DNA of 64,000 nucleotides from Zelopaecilomyces penicillatus (lineage: Eukaryota > Ascomycota > Sordariomycetes > Hypocreales > Pseudodiploosporaceae): NCBI GenBank assembly GCA_005765155.1, contig VCCP01000001.1, forward strand, positions 3,472,001 through 3,536,000. The letters run 5' to 3'. Shown here piece by piece: positions 41,835 through 54,711 of this stretch. A program made the translations under genes and the position numbers. A model generated the notes under the pieces. The model made no database searches. It was not told where the DNA came from and saw only the letters and a program-made list of their open reading frames with translations. Every line of letters starts with the position of its first letter. The first letter of the stretch is position 1.

Positions 41835-42566
41835 TTAGCCTCTTGTATTCATACTGATCCAAGATAGAAAAGAGGCAACTTTGATGTGGATATCCAGTCC
41901 CCCACAAAATCGTCCATATTCAATCAGTCCAAAAACCTTGCCTTGCTGTACAACCGGGCCACCAGAGTCCCTCTGACAGCCTCCACGCTGATCCATAAAA
42001 GTGCAGAATTCACCGGGGTTCAGTCCTGGTTCTTTTGACCGACAATCTCCATTGGTCAAAACTGATACATCGACATATCGAAGTTGAGGAGATGGCGGAC
42101 CATTAAAGGACGTCGAGCCCCACCCAACCAACTGGGCAAGCTTTCCAGCCGCAGGTCTTTCGTTGGGCAAAGGGAGTTTTGCTGGTTGTACTGCTCCTGA
42201 GAAAGGGGACACAAGGTCTAAAATGGCGATATCATAGCCTGGGTAATCCGGGCGATATTGTGGATGAATGCGCCTATTCATAACTCGTCGGACCTCAGAG
42301 ATTGAATCTGAGCCAGTGGTATAGTCGAGGTCATTGGCCAAGACTAGGATCTCATCCATGGACCTGGAACCAAGGCAGTGTGCCGCAGTCAGCACCTGGC
42401 GAGAATTGAGGACAACAGCGCCGCAGAAAACGGATACATCCTTTGGCGAGGCAAGGCCTGCCATGTAGGGAAATTGGCGGAGACTTGCGACTTTCCCGTT
42501 GACGATGGCGACCGCCGGTGCAACGAGGCAGATCCCTAGAAACAGGGCTCTTTGGAAGAACAGCAT
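41835..42566 (-). CDS. secreted trypsin-fold (S1) serine protease, atypical
   Basis: A single-exon gene of 243 residues. The signal peptide is MLFFQRALFLGICLVAPAVA, and IVNGKVASLRQFPYMAGL follows at once, so the mature N-terminus would be produced by signal peptidase without a propeptide. The catalytic triad is His63 (LTAAHC), Asp112 (YDIAILDL) and Ser201 (CQRDSGGPV). Cys pairs corresponding to 42-58, 168-182 and 191-220 are present. The residue before Asp200 is Arg199, where nearly all S1 enzymes have the oxyanion-hole Gly193. The S1-pocket position 189 is Gly, not Asp, so trypsin specificity is not expected. The usual SWG is replaced by EYG and the PGVY loop is shortened. It probably acts extracellularly; activity could be altered or lost. 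Confidence 0.87.
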   Translation of the reverse strand: MLFFQRALFLGICLVAPAVAIVNGKVASLRQFPYMAGLASPKDVSVFCGAVVLNSRQVLTAAHCLGSRSMDEILVLANDLDYTTGSDSISEVRRVMNRRIHPQYRPDYPGYDIAILDLVSPFSGAVQPAKLPLPNERPAAGKLAQLVGWGSTSFNGPPSPQLRYVDVSVLTNGDCRSKEPGLNPGEFCTFMDQRGGCQRDSGGPVVQQGKVFGLIEYGRFCGGLDIHIKVASFLSWISMNTRG

Positions 42567-45021
42567 GACGAATTGTGTGGTTTAAAAAATGTATACAACG
42601 AGGTGTGTGGTGATTCAAGGCTGATTCAAGGGATATTTAAACCGGCCATTGTGTTTTCGAGTAGCACAGCCAGGGGAAACATTGTTAACCAAGAAAACAC
42701 AAAATATGTCTTTGTGAGTGTAATCTTAATTCAAGACATTAATTTCGGCGCGCTCAGCTCTGGAGGTGAGGAGCTTCTTTTTTCCTTTTCGATGTAATGC
42801 GGGTATTAGTTCACAATGGTTACTCTGCGTGTGTCAACAGCACAAATCCCCATACTACGTATACGTAGATGGCCGCGATTCCGCTTCCATAATATGTCAT
42901 GGAACAGATGTGCACACGTGCAGCACCCATCCCTCCCTCCAAAATGCAGTCCAAGGCGGTGAGGACGGCGTGTGGTGGTGTTTGCTTTATCTATCGACCG
43001 ACGTTGATTAGTTGGCCAGGCAGGAGCAGCCAAGTTGTGGCACCTCCGCGTCCAGGGATGGAAGAAGGAAAGAAGAACCAAGACGAATAGTCTAGTGCAT
43101 CATAGACACTTGGCTAACTTGTACCGCCAAGCGCCCGTAGAGCCTTTCCCTCCCAATTCCTCGCCCTATTACCCTTGCCCAGCGTTAGGAAGCACCCGCG
43201 CTCGTTGTAACTGCCCATCTTGGCTGTCGGACCTCCCCGCAATGTGTCATGCAAGTGGAGCCCTGGCTGTTTGATGCTGCCTGCCAATCTGCAGTACAGT
43301 ACGGAGTAATTAAGTAATTACTAAGGTAGTGGAAGGTAATACGACTCGTAGGCCAAGGTACTATTCATCAATGCTCCTACACACTCATGTTCTCAATGTC
43401 TTGCTTGATCTCGGTCTTTCATAACCACCCATTGCTAATCCCCATTTCTGCATCACAGATAATAAACAATAGCCGTGTCTTTTGAGCCTCCACTTTCTCC
43501 GATACCCGGTAGATCTGCTCCCCGTCGCCACGAACGTGATCGACCATAACTGCAAACAACCATGGATGCATGCATGCACACGGGGCTCACGACACGAAAG
43601 TACCTGCCCCTCAGTAATACAGGTACCAGCGTGCAGTACGGAGCACTCTCACAGACATAGGTACTATTCATAACGCACCCACAAGTACTTAGTGCCACCA
43701 CGCCTTGGCTCGTCAACTCGTCCGACTCGTCTCAAACTTCCGCCACCATCCCAGTCAGCTCGCGCTACTGCTGAATAGTAGGTAATGATTGCCTAACAAG
43801 AATATATGACCGTTGCAATGAGTGTCGCGGATGCTCCAATGCCCAGGACACTGTTTGTTTTGTCGCGATTTTGCACTGTATAGATAGGGCCACGCTTCTT
43901 ATCCACGTCAGACATGATTCCGCCAATTCATTGGCACCCAGAAAAATAATCCAAAAAAGACGGTGTCAACGTACAACGAAGACGAGCCTAGCAATGGCTG
44001 GCCGTTTTTCTTGTCAAGCTCTTGCTCCAATAGGCTTCAATTGGCAGTTCTATATAGATGAACATGGGGAAAAGAGAGGAAACAGAGACAAGACGCGAGA
44101 GAGGAAAAAGTTGCTGTCTCAAACCCCTCCCTGACTCTCGCTCAATCTACAGTTCCATCAGAGTTGCTCTGACACACCAAACCCCCACCTCCCGACCTTC
44201 CCTATCTGTCCGCCTGACCCGCTTCGCGGTCCTCGGGGGACGCAGAGTTGAAGATGGACTCGCCAGGTCTGGAACCTTTTCTACGTTGTGCGCATACAGG
44301 TACATGTATATGCACAGGGGAAGTTTGAAGTTTGAGCATGGGTGAGTTGTGTCGAAGAACATGGCAGCGCTGCCCACTGCGCCGTACAGTGCCTTTTCAC
44401 CGTCCACTGGATCCATGCCGCCCTGGCCGGCCCCGCTGCCGCCGACGCCGCCGAAGCCCAAACCACCAGTCAGTGCCACGGCCCGGCGCTGCGCAGCTGA
44501 TGCGCATGACCCTTCACGCGCACATCTCACGGGACTCGCGTAAGTCCCGGACCAGAGTCTCTTCGTGCGACTACCTGTGCTACTACTATTATTACTGCCG
44601 TTGCCTCCGGCACTACATCCCTGGTACTAATAACCGCCACATTCCTTCCCCGATCCCAGAGGAGCCGCAACTAGCCGACCCGCCCTTCACGTAACAGCAT
44701 TGAATACCATTGGACTGGCAGACGCGGCTCCAATCCGAGCGTCGGCAACTAGGCGTAGTCCGTTAAATCTTCTCCTTCTCACGACACACAAAAGCAGATC
44801 CGGTCCACCATAGTGCGGAGTGAGGGGGCCCCTAAAGCAATAATCGCCTGCCATTTGGACTCGGACTCGAGCATGCCTGTTACAACTACACCAACATCAA
44901 CGTCGACCGCTGTTCCTCCTCAAATCATCGATCCAGGATAATCAGCCAAAACACGCAAACCAAACAAAGATCCTCAGCATACTTTAATTACCAGCACAAG
45001 AAGACGCAAACCTTGTCCACA
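42567..45021. other. intergenic, no secure gene
   Basis: A 2.45-kb spacer between divergent genes. A Pro-rich frame from ATG 44361 (MAALPTAPYSAFSPSTG onward), ending at a GTAAGT, could be a first exon, but no continuation was found. Nothing else is supported. Confidence 0.4.
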
Positions 45022-45695
45022 ATGGGCTCACAGGAAACTATGATGCAGCCCGAGGGCCAGCCTCGCTACTGGTACAGGGACAACTTCTTCCTCACCACTG
45101 ACAAATCCTACCTCGAGCCACAAGCCGTCAACGCCGTCTTCAAATCGGATCTCATGTGGTGGAACGATCCCCTGGAGGTCAATCAGATGCGCAAAATGCT
45201 GAACAACTGCATGACTCTCAGTCTATTCTCCGTTCCCGAGACGGAAGAGCAAATGAAGAGTACGCCCCATTTCTTCCCTTGTCTATCCCTGTCCCGTCTT
45301 TGTATCCTTCTAGTCATGAACCCACCCGCTAACCCGCTTGCCTACCCGTTGCAGAAAATGGAGTACCACGAAGGCCAAATGGCACTGGTCTCAAATTAGC
45401 AGGCCTTGCACGTGTCGTCACTGACTACGTCACCTTTGCATATCTCACCGACGTATTCATCCTCGAGGAGTATCAAAAGCGCGGTCTCGCCAGCTGGATG
45501 ATGCGTGGGCTCAAAGAGATCACCAACGAATGGGCTGATCTGCGAGGTTTGGTCCTCATGACCCACGACAAGGCCGCTGCGAGAATGTATCAGCGCGAGC
45601 TGGGTGCTCTTGACTGGGATGAGGGTCCTTCGGCTGGTCTGGTATTGTTGGAGATGCCTGGTGGAGGGAAGAAGGACGTGCCGGCCGACCATTGA
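45022..45695 (+). CDS. GNAT-family N-acetyltransferase
   Basis: Exons 45022-45259 and 45355-45695 join (donor GTACGC, acceptor GCAG) to 192 residues. The true start is ATG at 45022; a TTG nine bases earlier is in frame but not needed. The N-terminus has GQPRYWYRDNFFLTTDKSYL, and the core strands LKLAGLARVVTDYVTFAYLT and DVFILEEYQKRGLASWMM carry the acetyl-CoA pyrophosphate loop (Q-K-R-G-L-A), followed by GLVLMTHDKAAARMYQREL. This is the typical small fungal GNAT of the type annotated as acetyltransferase with no known substrate. It converges on trm7 with under 200 bases between the stop codons. Confidence 0.88.
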
Positions 45696-45891
45696 GCACT
45701 ACGCGAGAACGACTTGGATGATGGGAAAGTAGATGAGGGATTGGGTTTTTTATCTTTGCGTTTCTTATTGTTTTTTTTTTCCTTTCTCTTGAGATTGGTT
45801 ATTGTGGTTTTTGTTTTTACTGTTCCTGCATGGCAATCTTTGTCTCGATAAGGCGGGATACAGTCGGGTTAACCCCTTGTTATGTTTTGTT

Positions 45892-47482
45892 TTAGGGCAT
45901 TACTACCTTGGGGCCTTGGGATAGCGCAGCTCGCATTTCGACAGCGCGCTTGTATGGCGGTGCAATGGGTGGCTGAACTGGATCTAGAGAGACATAGTCC
46001 TCGGGCAGCCGATATGAAGCATCGGAGTCAAAAGCCGATAGATCTCCACAAGCAATGAATGGCGCGATCCATCGCGTGCTCTTTTCATGGTCTCGTTCCT
46101 CGCCAATGTGATTTTTATCTTCGCTCAGTGTCTCATCGTACACTTCCATCTCAATTATACCGTTATCGGTCACCTGTGGGCTCGAGACTGGAACAGAGTC
46201 CCACGCACCAGTTTCGGACGACTGCATGATGGCATCCGAGATGATGGGTATCTGCAATTCCCTCTCCTTGATCATCACGTTAACCCGGTGCCCAACCCCG
46301 AGCGGCTCCTCCAAGCTGGCGCGGAATCCGACAGGAGGGCGGAAGTTTAGACACACGATGAAGGCCTCGACACTGCTAGCACGGCTGCTCCTCGGCTTAG
46401 CGACAATGACCTTTTCAAAGAAGATCTTGAGCTGGGCAAACAGCACGTCGACATTCCTGCCCCGGAATATCTTGGCGACGAACTTGCCGCCAGGCTTCAG
46501 CACGCAGAGGGCCAGGTTGAGAGCGGCGAAGAGCAGCTGCGACTGGACGTAGATGTCGAGATCGTGGAGACCCGTGACGTCTGGCGCGCCGTCACTGAGG
46601 ACCAAGTCCACAGGATGCGAGGCTTGCTGAGCGGCTGCCTCGGCAATGTCACCGCCGCCGTTGTTGTCATCGTTGGCTTTGGATTCGGCGTATTCGGGGT
46701 CAAGGGCGGAGAGGAGGAGGGGCACGGTGGCGGGGTGGGTGATGTCTGCGCGAAGAGTGGTGATGCCAGCGAGAGGCGAGATGGGCTGCAGATCGATGGC
46801 GACGATTTTTACGTCACTACGGAGGTTCTTTTCGTTGTGATTGCTGGTCTTTTTATTTTCGTTTTCGTCTTCGTCTTCATTCTTGTTCTTGTTCTTGCCG
46901 TCAACCGAAGGAGGTTGCTCGTCGTCTATTTGAAGGGAAGATTGTCGCTCCTGCTGCTGGAGCACGTCGTCCTCCTCCTCCTCCTCCTCCTTCTCCTCCA
47001 AAAACACACCAAGCATCTGCTGGCGAATACGGGCATCGCGATCCTGCCAAGCTGCACGGCCAAACTTCTCGCCCCGGATAAGCACGCGCGAAAGCACCTG
47101 GGACCAGCTGCCTGGCGCGGCGCATAGGTCGACGACGCGGGAGACGTCGGAGAAGAGGTCGAATTCTGCAAAAGGTTGGAAAGGTCATTAGCGGTGTTTG
47201 TTTGGTCTCTCTGAGCCAATTTGTTGAGTAGTAGGTGCGGTGATTAGAGAGAAAAGAGACAAAAGTCAGGGTGTATAGAATATGGCAGAGCAAGGGATAA
47301 CATTGGGAATAGAGGTTATAAGATTCGAGGTCTAGTAGATTCTCCTCCTAACATCATCACAGCATAGAACAAGTCTCACCTTCATCTAGCTGTAGTAGCT
47401 TAAACGCACTCCGTGCTCGCCATCCTTGCTCCTTTGCGAGCCGGTAGTAGGCGTCGCGCTTGTCCTTTGACGATTTCCCCAT
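45892..47482 (-). CDS. trm7: tRNA (cytidine/guanosine 2'-O)-methyltransferase Trm7
   Basis: This FtsJ/RrmJ-family enzyme methylates riboses at positions 32 and 34 of tRNA anticodon loops with partners Trm732 and Trm734. Exons 47380-47482 and 45892-47165 give 458 residues. The N-terminus MGKSSKDKRDAYYRLAKEQG is diagnostic. The K-D-K-E tetrad is visible: Lys in SAFKLLQLDE, Asp in DLVLSDGAPDVTG, Lys in GGKFVAKIFRGRN and Glu in SSVEAFIVCLNF. The SAM site is VVDLCAAPGSWSQVLSRVL. The length exceeds the usual 310-340 because of a long insertion after RDARIRQQMLGVF: a run of Glu/Asp, Gln, then Lys-Asn and Glu-Asp repeats, plus a C-terminal Asp/Glu-rich spacer. These sit outside the catalytic core. 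The 214-base intron is longer than average here. Confidence 0.93.
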
Positions 47483-48126
47483 ATTCTTCTCAAAACCACC
47501 CTTCTCCCTCTCTTTATTATTATTCTTCTTCTGATGTCTTCCCGTTTACGTCCTATTTTCGTCTTTGTCGTTGAGGAGGCGAGGTGTTTGTCGGGTGAAT
47601 GCGCCGGATGTTGGAAAAAAAATAATTCCCCGTTAGTCTGGGCAGGCCTTGGGAAGAGAAGTCCGAAGGTTTGGTGGTAATTAACAGGAGAGACAAGATG
47701 GATTTGAATGCCCCGCGCTAGCTGATGGAGGGGTAATTTGGGTTGCGCTAGACTCCGTATTCCGTTAGGTTTGCCTACCCTGTAGTAATGACGGGATTTC
47801 AGTTGACCTTCAAGTTCGGAGTAGACCGACTTATATTCTGGGTCTTTCCAAAAATCATAAGTGAACATTGATTTTGACAGAAGTTGCCAATATGAAATGT
47901 CTAATGGGGATTATAAAACTACATGGGTTGAAGTCAAAACACCCAAAACATGCTTTGGACCCTCCGGGCGTAACTGGCAACGTCACAACACGCTCTTCCA
48001 CGACATTAACTTGTAACATCACCGTATAGAATTACACCAATCCCATAATCATCACATGCTCTGCAAGCTTCTCTTTGTCTAGAACAGAGGAAAGAAACGC
48101 ACGCAATGTCCAAAATTCAACCACTA
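47483..48126. other. intergenic between mon2 3' end and trm7 start
   Basis: About 640 bases of trm7 promoter; no gene seen. Confidence 0.5.
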
Positions 48127-51100
48127 CTAAGCTATCCCCAGCTCTCCACCTACTACCTCCAGTGCCTCTCTTAACAGCTCCAGCACTTTTTCATCTTTGG
48201 CAACGCCCAATGCCTTCACTACAAGAGGATACAGTCTCAGCAGATGTTTCCTGCTGTCGCTGTCCGCCCCCGTCAGCGCGGGAATTGCTTCACTGTGACT
48301 CTTTAAATTGACCAGCTTCTGCAATGTCCAGATCAGCTCTTTTCGTTGACTGAGCGGCTGTGGCATCTTGCCACGAAGGGGTTGGTCCGCGGAATATGAG
48401 CGTATCGTCAGCGCGCATCGGAGGATGAGATATGGTGCTGCGGTACGGGCAATGCGAAGCTCAAGAACTGACGGCGCTTCGGACTGAGAACCGTGCTTTT
48501 TAGTAGGGGATTTGGGGGTTGGAGTATCGTCACTGGAGCTAGATTGCTCCGAAGAAACAAGTGAGAAAAGTTCTTCAAACGCGACATAAGCTATTTGAGT
48601 GCGTTGCGTTGGCGGGACCGCCACAGTCCGACCTACTCGTGGCGTATAAAGTGCAGAAATCCCGGCGCCTAGATCACCGTGGATTATTTCTTTATCAGCT
48701 GATGTTGGCTCGTGAATAATTGATGTCTTAAAGAGACTCTCAGCGTATGCCTTTCGAGTCTTGTCCGAGACACCGTCCGACCCCATTAAGGGAATTATCA
48801 TCCCAATGAGTTTGCGAAACCAGGCAATATCGGCCGCCTCATCCTCCGCAAGATTGGTTCCCGGTAGTGCGCTGGCACAGTCGGCGCTGAGAATGCCATC
48901 AGCAATGGAGGCAACAAGGGACCAAATATCCTGAGTCATGCTCTTTGCCACACCCAAGGAGTCGAGATGAGGTAGAGCTATTTGCAAGATGGCTAGTGCT
49001 ACTGAAGTTGCAAGTTTCCATGGCTGAACCGATTTAATAGCAATGGGAAACTCGTATTTCAGTGCAATTGGCCGGCAAAGAGCTGATAGAGCTGCAGAAA
49101 GGCCACCACTTTGATATATGTCCTTGTCTCCGGCGTGGTTTGATATATATGTTTCCAATATTTGCATACTTGCTTTCGACATGGCAACATAAGTTCGCTT
49201 CTGATTTGGCTCCGAAAACCGATCGTTCTTGTATGCGAGGGCAGTAAACTCGGAAACCTGAATAATAATCGCAGAGGGAACTTCTTTGACATCAGTCCGA
49301 ATCGTCTGTACGGCACTCAGCACTTGCGACTGCAGAGGCGTCATGTTCTCCACATCTGACGCATAGGTCCCGACAGATGCTTCTTCGACAGTTTCGCGAA
49401 GCAATGTAAGTATCCTTCGGACTCTATCCGCCGTCAAATCATTTTGAATAAGCCTATAGACCTCGCGAAACGCGGCAACGTACGCAATCAGGCAGTTGTG
49501 ATTGTCCTCAGACTTTCCGTTGGCGGGTTTCGAAATAGGAATGCCTCGACACCATAGATCCCATGCAAATTTGATCGTCGTTTCATTGAAAGTCGGCTTT
49601 GCACCATTAGTTGTTTGAGAAAGTACATGACCCAAGGCCTTGAAAGTTGCAGTGTTGATATCGAGAACTCTGAAATCCAACAAAGCGGCTAAATGTTCTA
49701 ATAGTTCATTCCAGAGCTGGTTGAACGAAGGATGTACTGTGAGCACGTCGAGATAGTTACCAAGCAATGTGGATATGCCATCAAGCACGACAACTGCGGT
49801 ACCGTGCCATTCTGCGAGTTCGCCATCGTCTACATCATCGTCTTGTGCTTCTTCCAACTCTTCTCGGAGGGAGGAAAGCAACTTAAACACAACAGCTTTA
49901 ATGCAAATAGACCATGCCTCAGGACTAAGACGATCGCCATAAGCGTCGAATATTCGAAGTAGTGTTTGGATGGCACTATTTCGCAAGTCCAGTCGATCGT
50001 CAGAAGCAACAGCAGTGAGCCTCAGAAGGAGCAACATCCAGAGTGCAGCATCGGACCCTTTGCGGCTACGCTCCGCTGCTATTTCTTCCAGCTCAAGTGC
50101 CTCAGTGCTCTGTAGAAGCTCAGATGTGATCTCGAGTGATCCGGTCTTCCCAGACAGAAAGTCAGACAGAACCCAGAAAAATGTTACAGTCTATCGATTT
50201 CGTTAGCAAATTCTAGAGTTTCATGAACTAGGTGGATTGAGGTTGCGTACCGTCAATGCAATGTTCAGATCGTCATCTTGAGAGCAGAATTTATGAAGGG
50301 TATCCACCAGAATCAGGAAACAAGAATTAGGTAATGACGCTAAAAAGTCTGAGCTGATGAGTTGAAGGGAACCAAAGGATGATCGAACAAGTTTCGACGA
50401 CCGAGTCGCGAGGCTATGGGAAATGTCAAGCGAGCCTCGACGTTCCTCCGAGGGCACATTATTTTCCAAGAAGACGCTTCCAATGATGTCAAAGGCAAGC
50501 TCCCAGCCACTGACCAAGCTCTCACCACAATCTTCAATGATGGCTCTAAGACCTTCTAAAATGATCTTATGAATATCAACGTCAGTTGCCGCGTCCGCCA
50601 CAGAGACATCACGATCATCTTGCAGAGGCATTAGCGCATCTCGTAATGCCCCTAGCAATCGAAGCTGGATAGCGCCCCGGGATTCAGCTGGAAGCGTGGT
50701 TGCCCCATTGGCAGCCTCCAACATCAACCTAGCGAGTATTTCTGCCGCCCTGACCCTGACTGGTGAATTCATTAAAGCAGAACCTAATGTGTTGATAAGT
50801 TCATCAACTAAAAGCGCCCAGCCCGAGACCTGAGGATCATATGCCATCAATCTCTCAATGTTAATTGCCGCAATCTCACCGAGTTTGGCAAGAGCGAATT
50901 GAAGTTCTTGGTTGGATGTTACTGTACCCTGATTTGAGAAGCTCAAGACGCGCCGATGCTGCCCCGGTGATGGCCGAAGCTGCTGTTTTGATATAGTTGG
51001 GGATTGTGGTTGGTTAGTTGCTACTGGTTTCTCACTGAGTCGATGTCGAAGCAAACCACACATGGCTTGAATCACTTCCAAGAATGGTTCATTGGGAAAA

Positions 51101-53627
51101 TCAATACTGCTCTCGATCATTCTAGAGGCAGCAGTTTCGACAGACCGAACTTCTTGACTGAAATTGGTCATAAGTGAACTGGACTCATTCTCGCCCACGT
51201 GGTCTTGGCCACTACGAGTAACCGATGAAGCCCTACCAGGTCCCTTGCCAGTGCAGAACAGGACAAAATCAGCCTGCTGCAACGTCCCAAGAATAATTCC
51301 CCAAGCAGAGCTAAGAGTGGGCCCAAGAGCTATACCAAGGTTAAGCAAGGCTCTCAGGCAGAGCAGGTTTCTCGTGTTAAGCGTTGCGGTTATATCCAAT
51401 GTCGCTTGACGCTGTTTATCAGCTGAAGGAGACACTGATGACAGACTCTCAACACTGAGAAGGCCGCGGGCGTTACTTAGAAGACCACTTGGGGCCTCAA
51501 CAGGAGTAGCTGGCGTCGCTGGGCGAGGCTGGCCAGCACTCGCGCAGGCACTCAGCACGTTAGGCGGGACAGCAGCCTTTCCCAGTGTCGTTAAAAAAGC
51601 ATCTCTAGGAGTCGAAAGTTGCAGCAACCCCGCAACATGGGCAAATCTCTGAAAGGCTCTAACAAGTCCATGGTAATACTCAGTGTCCAAAGCAGCATAT
51701 AGAAAAGTCGAGCATGTAGCCAGAATGGCAGGCCAACACTCATCAATAATCGAAGAGCAGATCTTGATATCGGGAAACGCTGGGTGCTCCTCGAGGTCGA
51801 GGGGATTCAGTGGTACTGGATTCTTCTTGAAAGAGGCCGACCTTTCCCTGTTCCCTTCTCGGGTTGAACCATCTGCTGCTTCAGGCTGAGACGGAGAGGA
51901 CGCTCGCCCACCATCTTGTCTGGATGCTTTTCGTCGCGCCCGATTCTCGCCGGGCACGGTGAGAGGGAGGATAAATTTGGCAAGGCCGTCAGATAGGGAT
52001 GAAATGCAAGCCAATATCAGACTATATATATACGACTCAGGGATAGTGGGTGGCTCAGTTTTATCAAGCTGGTCAATGCAAGGAACACGAACAGAGCTCC
52101 ATTGCGTGCTGATGCCTGTGTTGGAGAACTCCAGCCCGACAGAGTTAGTAATGATTCCAGTCATACCGCTAGCTTCAAGTATAGCTTGATCAGAGCCAGT
52201 GTTGGAATTTCCAGCAGCACCAGCTATGGGCATTGTCGATTGATGACCAAGCCCAATTACGGCTGGTTTCTCAGTGCTGAGTCTAACAAATGTTGCTGTC
52301 AAGGTCTTCAACACGTTTTTCTGTTCTGGATCGGCATCATATAACCCGTAGATTCGCCGCACCAGCGCATGCTCGGAAAATATTCCACGGAAAACTTCCA
52401 TACACAAAGCTCGCTTCCAGATGGATGTGTCCTGGTCAAGAGTATTTGTCAAGATAGCAAGCGCATCCCCACACTCTGACGGCAGGATGCCCATATGCCT
52501 ACGCAATAAAGTGTAAAGAATGCGAACAAGTCTCACAGCTGTGGCAAAGTTTGGCTTTCCTTTGAGAGCGCTGATTACCAGCGGCACAACTCTCGACCGG
52601 AGAACCTGTGCCTGCTCGGGATGGTGGGTAAACACAGCAGCATGGTTTGTTATGACGGATTCAATCAACTCCAGGCCGAAGGTTTGGGGCAACCCCGAGA
52701 ATCTTAGGAACTCGGGGCGTTGGTTCTCTGTCATGAGACACAAGTCGTTGAAAACCTGACCACATCAGTGCTTTAATTCATCAGAAAGGGAACCAGGGTG
52801 CGTGTCTTACGCGGTATGCATCCAAGGCAGCTGGGTGCAGTTCGACTGTACCCTCTGCTGAAGGCGCCTCGCCCGCCACTGGTGATTCATTACTGCTCTC
52901 TGTATAGGCTTAGGAACGCATTCCACAATGGAAATGAAATTTCGTAGTTTACTTACTGTCCTCTGCGACAACTTTGTCGAAAACGGAAACCACAAGTTGC
53001 TGCAGTGTAGCAGCCGACGTATTATTCACAATTGCATTTTTGCTGCTTTGGAGAATAAAACAAATATTCAAGGCAGTGACTAGCAAATCACCCTGCAAGT
53101 CGGAAGCGTAATTCTGAAGTAGAGAAGGTAACGCTTGCAGAATCTTCAGTTGCACATCCAGTCCAGCTGATGATGCCTGCATCAACGCTTCCAACACTTG
53201 GTTGAGTTTTGCACGCGGCAGCGCTCGCGCAACGATGAGCCGCTGTAAGCAGACAATAGCAATGCTAGTGAACTTTGCATTCTTAGTCCCACATGCAATA
53301 ATAAAGGGATTCACGAAGCTGGTCTTTTGCGAGAGTACTAGGCACGAAGGGTTAGGCGCGGATGTCATTGGATAGAAGGGGGCTCAGTGGCGCATACGTT
53401 CGGGGGCTGCGCTCTCGGACACATTCCCGAGCTGCTTGAGCTCCTCAAGGGACTTCTCTGCTGCCTAAGTAAAAGGATATATGAGCAGGCCTGAAAACAC
53501 ACCCACGCCCACCAAAAAAAGGGCGTGAATTTGATGAGTAGGAGCGTACTTGGCGGAGGTCATTGTGCTTCCTCTTGCTCTCCTGGATGAGATTGGCCAG
53601 CTCCGTGGCTAGGAGCTGCGTCGTCAT
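48127..53627 (-). CDS. mon2: Mon2 (Ysl2), Sec7-related Golgi/endosome scaffold
   Basis: This peripheral Golgi and endosome protein works with the flippase Neo1 and Arl1/Dop1 in endosome-to-Golgi traffic. Six exons, 53550-53627, 53398-53464, 52957-53337, 52811-52899, 50251-52755 and 48127-50190, all join in frame to 1727 residues, the expected family size. The N-terminus starts MTTQLLATELANLIQESKRK and continues with the DCB domain: NPFIIACGTKNAKFTSIAIV and CLQRLIVARALPRAKLNQVL. A HUS-like region contains LTENQRPEFLRFSGLPQTFG-like sequence (residues LCLMTENQRPEFLRFSGLP). The C-terminal helical repeats (HDS) include TTVTFFWVLSDFL and LWMLLLLRLTAVASDDRLDL. It lacks a Sec7 domain, which separates it from Arf GEFs. 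Introns are 47-75 bases with clear branch sites. Confidence 0.93.
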
Positions 53628-54711
53628 GGTGAGCACCCCGGCTTGAAAGGTCGCCCATCAACGAGCATAAACGCTTGTCTAATTTGCCATGCAGCCTTTC
53701 TAATTCAAGGGAAACGGCAGAAACAGAATCTGAAGGCAATTCAAATAGAAATTATCGCACGGCAACTTTGTGAGAGTACGGGTATGAGAAAGAAGATGGC
53801 ATCGCCTAAATGGTCACGTATACCTGTAGAGGTACACAGAGAGCTGACTTACAGGTGGCAGAAACCACTCACCGCCCTAGACTCTGAACAACCCCAGTCA
53901 GTTAGGTACTCAGTATGCAAGGCAACGTCAACCAAAGTAGGAGGGAGTAGTAAAGGCAAGACAAATATGGCGTGTAAGCCATCAAAGTTAGATTGTCAGT
54001 TCACGGGGGGTTTCTATATTACTTTTTTAACGGCTTTATCAAATATATGTGTTAATTGAGAGAATATTACGCAAACCCAAGTTGGCTTTCTTATTGCACA
54101 TTCTCTGTAACGCTGACTTTCCTATATGGGCGTTCTATTCTATGCATCTTCCAATCCGTATTCTACTCGCCACTAACACGATTGACTAACTCTGGCCAAT
54201 AAACACATTGAAAGGCACAATTTTAAATGTCTGCAAGAGAAAGGCATGCTACTCCGTTTATTCTGACATTATGAAACAAACAATCATTGCACATTGATAA
54301 ACTATCGGCTTCTGAGATTGCAGCGTAAGTAAAATAAAACCGAGATAAAACCAATACCAGGCCCCCAAAAACAAAGCATACCCTCCCCCATCATCCACAT
54401 ATCCTCTCAGATCCAATACATTGATACCACGCGCCGCTAGTATCGTCGGCACACTTCAGAGTAGCTCAAGAGCGATCTAAATTTTCTATAACTGAAAGAC
54501 GAACAAAGAAACCCCATGGCCAACGTCAACATAACTAGTTGGTTTCTAAATCTCGTTGCCTCTGGTTTTCAGTATCTCCAGCTGTTTATACCGGTGTTTC
54601 ATGCACCAGTCAAAACGGACGCACACATCATTTCCTCAAACCTCGCCAGATACGGGGAGATCTACGATACAGAGGTTGTGTGACGTACAACGGCTAAAGT
54701 CCCCGGCGTCA
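53628..54711. other. intergenic between mon2 start and PRPP synthetase 3' end
   Basis: About 1.1 kb; no gene, RNA or repeat supported. Confidence 0.5.

Noticed and set aside
43337..43347. TAATACGACTC, the first 11 bases of the phage T7 promoter
   Set aside because: The rest of the promoter (ACTATAGGG) is missing; a chance match in fungal DNA, not vector sequence.
44361..44540. Proline-rich possible first exon upstream of the acetyltransferase gene
   Set aside because: It ends at a GTAAGT but no acceptor joins it in frame to the acetyltransferase, whose own start is convincing.
46564..47127. Plus-strand frame of 187 codons with Leu/Val-rich runs opposite trm7
   Set aside because: It is the reverse complement of the Glu/Asp/Gln repeats of Trm7, which creates artificial hydrophobic runs.
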